A DNA stretch of 57,595 nucleotides from Deltaproteobacteria bacterium (GTDB lineage: Bacteria > Desulfobacterota > Desulfomonilia > UBA1062): assembly GCA_029547045.1 (NCBI GenBank), contig JAKPQL010000131.1:1-57595 (forward strand). The letters run 5' to 3'. How positions within the stretch are numbered: the stretch's first letter is position 1; every line of letters begins with the position of its first letter. The notes below the pieces were generated by a model, which worked only from the letters and a program-made list of their open reading frames with translations, ran no database searches and was not told the origin of the DNA. Below, piece after piece: positions 52,666 through 57,595 of the stretch. Position numbers and translations under genes: made by a program.

Positions 52666-53880
52666 CTACTGCTGCGGTATCACGATCTTCGAGCCGTCCC
52701 TGAGACCTTTGGGCGGTTCCACCACCACGGTGTCTCCGGGTTTGAGGCCGCCAAGCACCTCGAACATGTCTTTGAAGGACGCGCCCAGGACAACCTCCAC
52801 CCTGCTGACACGCCCGCCCTTGACCACGAAGACATGCGCATTGTCCCCCGAGCGCTGGACCGCCGAGGCGGCCACCATGGTCCTCGGCCTGAGCTCGTCC
52901 CTTGTCAGCTCCCGGGAGAGGAATCCCACCTTGGCGCTCATCTCGGGCAGGATGCGCGCGTCCTGCTCCTTGAACCGCACCTTCACCAGCACCGTGGCCT
53001 TGGACCGGTCCACCGTGGGCACGATGGTGTCGACGACGCCGGGAAACCGCTTTTCCGGCATGGCGTCCAGGAGGATGTCGCACGGCTGGCCCACGCTCAC
53101 CGAGGAGATGTTCGCCTCGGATACGTCCACCTCCACCTGCAGCGAGGAGAGGTCGGCGATGGAGACCACCGCGGCCTTCGCGTTGGCCGCAGCGCCGAAG
53201 GGGGTGATGATGTCTCCCACATCAGCGTTCTTGGTGAGGACCACCGCATCGAACGGCGCCCTGATCTCGGAGTACGACAACGCTATCTGCGCGTTCGAGA
53301 GGGACGCGGCGCTCGATTCGACCTCGGCCCGGGAGGCATCGAGGGCAGCCTTCGCGCCCAGGTAACGGGCCTCGGCGGCATCGAACTCGGAACGGGAGAC
53401 CGCGCCGCTCGCAACGAGAGCCTTCTTGCGCTCGAAGTCCAGGGACACGTTTTCGAGATCGGCCCTGGCCTGATCCAGCCGCGCGCGTGCGAGCGTAAGG
53501 TTCGCCCTGCCCTGTTCGAGGTTCGCCTTGGCATCCTCGTTCTCGAGCTGTGCGATGAGCTGGCCCTCCTTCACGATGCTTCCCTCCTGCACCCAGATGG
53601 CGACCATCTGCCCCGTTATCTTCGAGGCGACATCCGCCTTGCGCTGGGCCACCACGTAGCCGCTCGCATTCAGACGCGAGAGCATCTGGGAGGGATACAC
53701 CTCGCCGACGCGCGCCACCTGGACCTCCCGGCCCTTAGAGAGTGAATGGTACGCAACCGCGGCGACAAGGACAAGCGCCGCCGCAATGAAGAAGAGGGAG
53801 GACATCCTCCTCCTCACGCGAGGCTTCTTTTCCTTGGCGGCCTTTTCGATCGTGAGCCTTTCGAGGTTGTCACCCTGCAT
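52666..53880 (-). CDS. Periplasmic adaptor (MacA/HlyD-type) of the export system
   Basis: The 404-residue protein has a cytoplasmic basic N-terminus, one membrane anchor (about 27-45) and the usual adaptor order: lipoyl-type half (ASKITGQMVAIWVQEGSIVKEGQLIAQLE), an alpha-helical hairpin (about 115-195), the second lipoyl half (SEIRAPFDAVVLTKNADVGD) and a beta-barrel. It should link the inner-membrane ABC pump to an outer-membrane TolC-like protein; none is encoded here. ATG 53880 is the first gene of the export operon. Confidence 0.9.
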   Translation of the reverse strand: MQGDNLERLTIEKAAKEKKPRVRRRMSSLFFIAAALVLVAAVAYHSLSKGREVQVARVGEVYPSQMLSRLNASGYVVAQRKADVASKITGQMVAIWVQEGSIVKEGQLIAQLENEDAKANLEQGRANLTLARARLDQARADLENVSLDFERKKALVASGAVSRSEFDAAEARYLGAKAALDASRAEVESSAASLSNAQIALSYSEIRAPFDAVVLTKNADVGDIITPFGAAANAKAAVVSIADLSSLQVEVDVSEANISSVSVGQPCDILLDAMPEKRFPGVVDTIVPTVDRSKATVLVKVRFKEQDARILPEMSAKVGFLSRELTRDELRPRTMVAASAVQRSGDNAHVFVVKGGRVSRVEVVLGASFKDMFEVLGGLKPGDTVVVEPPKGLRDGSKIVIPQQ

Positions 53881-54402
53881 GTCATGACCTCATCCGCGTG
53901 GTCTTTCTCCGTCGCGTCTCACCAATACCACAGAATGAACGGGGCACGACACTGGAAATGACAACCGCACCGGGACTGCATCCACGACATGCGAAGCGAA
54001 ATCGACTGCGTCTCGAATCTCAGGTTTTGAGCCATTCCGCAATGACTCCCCCTCGTCATTGCGCAGCAGTTCACGCTGAAATTTTTTTTCATTTTTCTGC
54101 ATTTTCTCTCTTGCATTTTTCTTGAGAATGTCTAAAAGAAAATCAAAAGCGCATCCTCTGAGAGGGCGGGAAACAGACCGTTTGAAGGGTTGGTCGAACA
54201 GGGAGCGATGAGAGTGAACGGCAATTCATTTTCAGCCATGACGGCACGGATGCACGGTGCCGTACCGCATTGACGGCGCTACGATGAAGTCACTCTCGGG
54301 CCGGCCAACCACACTACCCGAAGCAACCATCATTTCTGCCAGCCATTATCATTCATCATCACATGCAGGCGTGCCGATACTTCACCAAAGGAGGAGTGCG
54401 AG
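53881..54402. other. 522-bp divergent intergenic region, AT-rich middle with dyads
   Basis: Separates the export operon and the kamA operon. A perfect 8-bp dyad, CGCAATGA (54038-54045) and TCATTGCG (54056-54063), is followed by a T-rich tract (about 54080-54120); together they are terminator- or REP-like. A second dyad, ACGGCAC (54241-54247) and GTGCCGT (54257-54263), lies near the kamA leader. Base composition in 54080-54150 differs clearly from the genome. The kamA ribosome-binding site AAAGGAGG is near 54390. No clear -35/-10 pair was found. Confidence 0.5.
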
Positions 54403-55710
54403 ATGAAGAACAGCGGTCGTGCAGTATCCGCTCCCGTGGAAGATGCAGACCCGTTAGGTACTGAAGCCGGCGAGGAGCCTCCACCCATATCTCGGGCCCT
54501 CGTCCAAGACCTGTTGTTCACAAGTGAGCCGGCGCGGAAATACTCCGCATTCGGGCGTATCCCGGTAAGCCAGCATTCGCGCCTCTTCATGCACGAATTC
54601 TTCCCCCATGCGACGGAAGCCGACTGGTCCAACTGGCACTGGCAGATCCGCAACAGCATCGTCGGGCTCGATCAGATCAAGCGCTTCATCAAACTCACCC
54701 ACGGCGAGTACACGGGCATCATCCGGCACACCAGTGGCCTGCCGCTGCGGATCACCCCGTACTATGCCAGCCTCATCAGCCCCACGAACCCTTTGCAGGC
54801 CATCCGCAGGGCAGTGGTACCGGTGGCGGATGAATACGTATCGAGCCCCGGCGAGTCGGTGGACCCCCTGGGCGAGGAAGGACAGAGCCCGGTGCAGAGC
54901 CTGGTGCACCGCTACCCGGACCGGGTGCTGTTCCTCACCACGGGCTTCTGCTCCACCTACTGCCGGTACTGCACCCGTTCCCGCATGGTGGGCAACCACG
55001 GCAGATTCAAGGGGAGCATCAGCCAGTGGCAGCAGGCCATCGAGTACATCGAGCAGACCCCGCAGGTTCGCGACGTCCTGCTCTCCGGCGGCGACCCCCT
55101 GACGCTCACCGACGGACACCTGGACTACCTCCTCTCCAGCATCCGCCGCATCCCCCACGTGGAGATCATCCGCATCGGGACGAAAGTCCCGGTGGTGCTG
55201 CCCCAGAGGCTCACGTCGCGGCTGTTGAACATCCTCAAGAAGTACCAGCCGCTGTGGATCAGCATCCACTGCACCCATCCCGACGAGCTGACCCCCGAGA
55301 TGAACAGCGCGTGCACCCTGCTGGCCGACGCCGGCATCCCGCTGGGGAGCCAGACGGTGCTGCTCAAGGGCATCAACGACTCCGTGGATACCCTCAAGAA
55401 GCTCTTTCACGGCCTCCTCAAGGTGAGGGTGCGTCCGTACTACCTGTACCAGTGTGACCCCATCCTCGGCTCGTCCCACTTCAGGACCACCGTGGACAAG
55501 GGCATCGAGATGATCGAGGGGCTCAGGGGTCACACCTCTGGATATGCCATCCCCCACTACGTGGTGGATGCCCCCGGTGGCGGCGGCAAGATACCGCTCC
55601 TGCCCGACTACTACCAGGGCCGCGATGCCGACGGGGTGATCCTGAGAAACTTCGAGGGGCGGACCTTCAGATATCCCGACGGACGTCTGAACAGTCCCGC
55701 AGCTCCCTGA
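54403..55710 (+). CDS. kamA: Lysine 2,3-aminomutase (KamA), radical SAM/PLP
   Basis: Converts L-lysine to beta-lysine by radical SAM and PLP chemistry. The 435-residue protein has the cluster motif C183-x3-C187-x2-C190 (TTGFCSTYCRYCTR), the PLP lysine K396 in DAPGGGGKIP, and both aspartates that hold the lysine side chain in clostridial KamA: D352 (YQCDPILG) and D389. These are replaced in glutamate aminomutases, so lysine is the expected substrate. Motifs are all shifted by 58-59 residues relative to the clostridial enzyme because of an acidic N-terminal extension. Stop and next start are three bases apart. No AblB acetyltransferase follows. Confidence 0.92.
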   Translation: MKNSGRAVSAPVEDADPLGTEAGEEPPPISRALVQDLLFTSEPARKYSAFGRIPVSQHSRLFMHEFFPHATEADWSNWHWQIRNSIVGLDQIKRFIKLTHGEYTGIIRHTSGLPLRITPYYASLISPTNPLQAIRRAVVPVADEYVSSPGESVDPLGEEGQSPVQSLVHRYPDRVLFLTTGFCSTYCRYCTRSRMVGNHGRFKGSISQWQQAIEYIEQTPQVRDVLLSGGDPLTLTDGHLDYLLSSIRRIPHVEIIRIGTKVPVVLPQRLTSRLLNILKKYQPLWISIHCTHPDELTPEMNSACTLLADAGIPLGSQTVLLKGINDSVDTLKKLFHGLLKVRVRPYYLYQCDPILGSSHFRTTVDKGIEMIEGLRGHTSGYAIPHYVVDAPGGGGKIPLLPDYYQGRDADGVILRNFEGRTFRYPDGRLNSPAAP

Positions 55711-55713
55711 CGC

Positions 55714-56703
55714 ATGCACATCGGCATCACCTACGACCTCAGGGATGACTACCTGAAGGAAGGGTACGGCATCGAGGAAACCGCCGAGTTCGACCGCATC
55801 GACACCATAGACGGCATCGATGGAGCGCTTGCCGCCCTCGGGCACACCACCGACCGCATCGGCAACGCAAAGCAGCTCGTCAGGCGGCTCGCCGCAGGGC
55901 ATAGCTGGGACCTGGTGTTCAACATCGCCGAAGGCCTGTACGGCGTGGGCCGCGAGGCCCTGGTCCCTGCACTGCTCGACGCCTACCGGATCCCGTACAC
56001 CTTTTCGGACCCGCTCGTGCTGGCGCTCACCCTGCACAAGGGCATGACCAAGACCATCGTGAGGGCCGCCGGCATACCCACGGCGGACTTCGCGGTGATT
56101 GAAGACGTGTCGTCGCTGCACACACTCAGTCTGCCTTACCCTCTCTTTGCCAAGCCCGTTGCAGAAGGAACGGGGAAAGGCATCAGCGACACATCAAAGG
56201 TTGACACACCCGAACAACTCTCGGTACTATGTACCCACTTGATGCATGAGTTCCATCAGCCGGTGCTCGTGGAAACCTACCTTCCCGGCAGGGAATTCAC
56301 CGCTGGCATCGTGGGAACTGACAGGGAGGCTGGGGTAATCGGCGTGATGGAAGTCCTGTTCAGGAAGCACCATGAAGGTGAGAAGATCTACTCGTACCAT
56401 ACCAAGGCGAACTACGAGGAGATCGTCGACTATGTCGTCCCGGAACGTGAAGCCGTAGAGGCGTGTTCGGCAGTGGCCCTGGCATCGTGGAGGGCACTCG
56501 GATGCAGGGACGGCGGGAGGGTGGATATACGCATGGACAGCGCGGGACGGCCCAACTTCATCGAGGTGAATCCCCTGGCGGGGCTCAATCCGGTCCACTC
56601 GGACCTTCCCATCCTGTGCAGGCTCACCGGCATCGACTACAACGACCTCATCGCGCGCATCCTCGCAAGCGCCATCAAAAGAACAGACAGGGGAAGCTCA
56701 TGA
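55714..56703 (+). CDS. ATP-grasp ligase, D-Ala-D-Ala ligase-like (first of two)
   Basis: The 329-residue protein has a Ddl-like N-terminal domain (MHIGITYDLRDDY; VFNIAEGLYGVGREALVPALLD is like the DVVFNLxEG motif), the ATP-grasp loop PLFAKPVAEGTGKGIS, and the C-terminal Mg/ATP site IEVNPLAGLNP. It should form an amide between a carboxylate and an amino acid amine with ATP. Ddl enzymes carry D-Ala; here the neighbours (KamA) suggest beta-lysine. It overlaps the next gene start by four bases (ATGA), which shows tight coupling. Confidence 0.85.
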   Translation: MHIGITYDLRDDYLKEGYGIEETAEFDRIDTIDGIDGALAALGHTTDRIGNAKQLVRRLAAGHSWDLVFNIAEGLYGVGREALVPALLDAYRIPYTFSDPLVLALTLHKGMTKTIVRAAGIPTADFAVIEDVSSLHTLSLPYPLFAKPVAEGTGKGISDTSKVDTPEQLSVLCTHLMHEFHQPVLVETYLPGREFTAGIVGTDREAGVIGVMEVLFRKHHEGEKIYSYHTKANYEEIVDYVVPEREAVEACSAVALASWRALGCRDGGRVDIRMDSAGRPNFIEVNPLAGLNPVHSDLPILCRLTGIDYNDLIARILASAIKRTDRGSS

Positions 56704-57595
56704 ACCGTACCATCCTGATCCTTCACCACCCGGTACCGGAAAACGCAGGGCCCGATGATGAAGACGTTCTCGATCAGGTTGAGGCCGTGGACAGTGAATT
56801 GCGGGCGCTGGGGTTCACCACCCACATCATGCCCTTTGAGCTCGAACGCAGGGGGTTCGCATCCCGCCTGAAGAAGCTCAAACCCCTGTGCATCTTCAAC
56901 CTGGTGGAATGTCTGAATGGTGACGGCAGGCTCGTCCACCTGGCGTGCTCGTACCTCGACCACCTGGGCATCCCGTATACCGGGGCGGGCTCAGACGCCA
57001 TGTTCATCACCTCCAACAAGGTGCTGGCAAAGCGCTGGATGCGCCTGTCGGGCATTCCCACGCCGGAGTGGATCGTCCCGGGCAAACCCATGGAGTGCGA
57101 ACTGCCCTTCCCGGCCACCTACATCATGAAGGCCCAGTGGGAGGATGCATCCATAGGCATTGACGGCGGATCGGTGGTGGACGCGCAGGGCCTGGACGAA
57201 CTCATGGAGCTGCTCCGTCTCAAGGAGGAGAAGCTGCACAAGCCTTGCTTCGCCGAGCGCTTCATCGACGGCCGCGAGTTCAACCTTGCCCTGCTCGCTG
57301 GACCGGAAGACCCCTTCATCCTCCCCCCTGCAGAGATCACCTTCGACTATGCCGACCATATGCCGAAGATCGTGGACTACAAGGCGAAGTGGATCCAGGG
57401 CTCTCCCGAGTATGAGGGCACCGAACGGGTGCTGGACTTTCCGCCCGAGGATTCCGATCTGCTGGAGCGGCTCCGGAGGCTCGCCCGAACGTGCTGGGAC
57501 AGCTTCGACCTGAACGGGTATGCACGGGTGGACGTCCGGGTGGATGAAGAGAGAAATCCCTGGGTGCTGGAGATCAACGCAAACCCGTGCATCTC
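56700..57595 (+). CDS. ATP-grasp ligase, D-Ala-D-Ala ligase-like (second), 3' end beyond window
   Basis: The first 298 residues of a second, distinct Ddl-like ATP-grasp enzyme are visible. Marks are an N-terminal CIFNLVECLNGDGRL segment, the ATP loop YIMKAQWEDASIGIDGGS, a YARVDVRVDEERNPWVLEINANPC end that is nearly the full catalytic site, and a GIPYTGAGSDAMFITSNK stretch. It is not a duplicate of the first ligase: lengths and loop sequences differ. Start ATG 56700 lies within the previous stop. The operon continues past the right edge, so more enzymes of the pathway may follow. Confidence 0.85.
   Translation, partial: MNRTILILHHPVPENAGPDDEDVLDQVEAVDSELRALGFTTHIMPFELERRGFASRLKKLKPLCIFNLVECLNGDGRLVHLACSYLDHLGIPYTGAGSDAMFITSNKVLAKRWMRLSGIPTPEWIVPGKPMECELPFPATYIMKAQWEDASIGIDGGSVVDAQGLDELMELLRLKEEKLHKPCFAERFIDGREFNLALLAGPEDPFILPPAEITFDYADHMPKIVDYKAKWIQGSPEYEGTERVLDFPPEDSDLLERLRRLARTCWDSFDLNGYARVDVRVDEERNPWVLEINANPCI

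Noticed and set aside
54403-55710. EpmB-type or glutamate aminomutase
   Set aside because: Both lysine-binding aspartates are retained at consistent spacing, and the length is that of classical KamA, not the shorter EpmB.
55714-57595. Vancomycin-resistance-type D-Ala-D-Lac ligase pair
   Set aside because: No VanH, VanX or VanR/S-like gene is present and the link with kamA points elsewhere.
1-57595. Insertion sequences, phage, integrase or CRISPR arrays
   Set aside because: No transposase, recombinase, Cas gene, direct-repeat array or terminal inverted repeats were found on either strand.

Overview
The window (57.6 kb, clearly GC-rich) reads as one contiguous bacterial chromosome segment. 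The gene content suggests an anaerobic or syntrophic Desulfobacterota-type organism. This is inferred from a tungsten-type aldehyde:ferredoxin oxidoreductase, a ferredoxin:NADP reductase-like flavoprotein, a 640-residue aconitase, iron-dependent alcohol dehydrogenase, Cache chemoreceptors and MalT-like/BTAD regulators; no rRNA gene is present to confirm it. I found no tRNA, CRISPR array, insertion sequence or phage gene.

Layout. 1-5.2 kb: a ferredoxin-NADP reductase subunit cut by the window edge, an orphan Cache sensor with its own terminator, a stand-alone ATP synthase c subunit, a PilT-like ATPase with degenerate catalytic motifs, and a phosphate permease. 5.4-10.9 kb: a plus-strand run of aconitase, glutamyl-tRNA synthetase, an ECF S component, a metallo-beta-lactamase-fold hydrolase and a lipoprotein hydrolase. 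11-18 kb: an SCP2-like/M24 pair behind a near-consensus promoter with two dyads, then an HD protein, a second MBL hydrolase, an alpha/beta hydrolase, glycerate kinase and a basic small protein. 18-22 kb: two paralogous methyl-accepting chemotaxis proteins. 22.3-25.6 kb: nitrilase-fold hydrolase, UbiA prenyltransferase and radical SAM/SPASM protein. 25.6-35 kb: signalling block (FIST protein plus hybrid histidine kinase, a YkgJ-type cysteine cluster protein, a MalT-like/BTAD regulator, and a PAS-LuxR regulator bracketed by two small paralogous proteins).

35-44.3 kb: an eight-gene minus-strand catabolic cluster (acetoacetate-decarboxylase-like, SDR, SRPBCC, alpha/beta hydrolase, Fe-ADH, AOR, UxaA small and large parts) headed by a membrane-bound AraC regulator. 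44.4-49.6 kb: citrate synthase and an mrfAB-like helicase/exonuclease DNA-repair pair with a consensus promoter and an overlapping dyad. 49.6-53.9 kb: a MacAB-like export operon. 54.4 kb to the end: a lysine 2,3-aminomutase followed, tightly coupled, by two D-Ala-D-Ala-ligase-like ATP-grasp enzymes.

The best candidates for undescribed biology are the KamA/twin ATP-grasp operon (beta-lysine made and apparently ligated), the AOR/ADH/UxaA/ADC-like catabolic cluster, the PilT-like pseudo-ATPase, and the pair of small RHH-like paralogues flanking the PAS-LuxR regulator.
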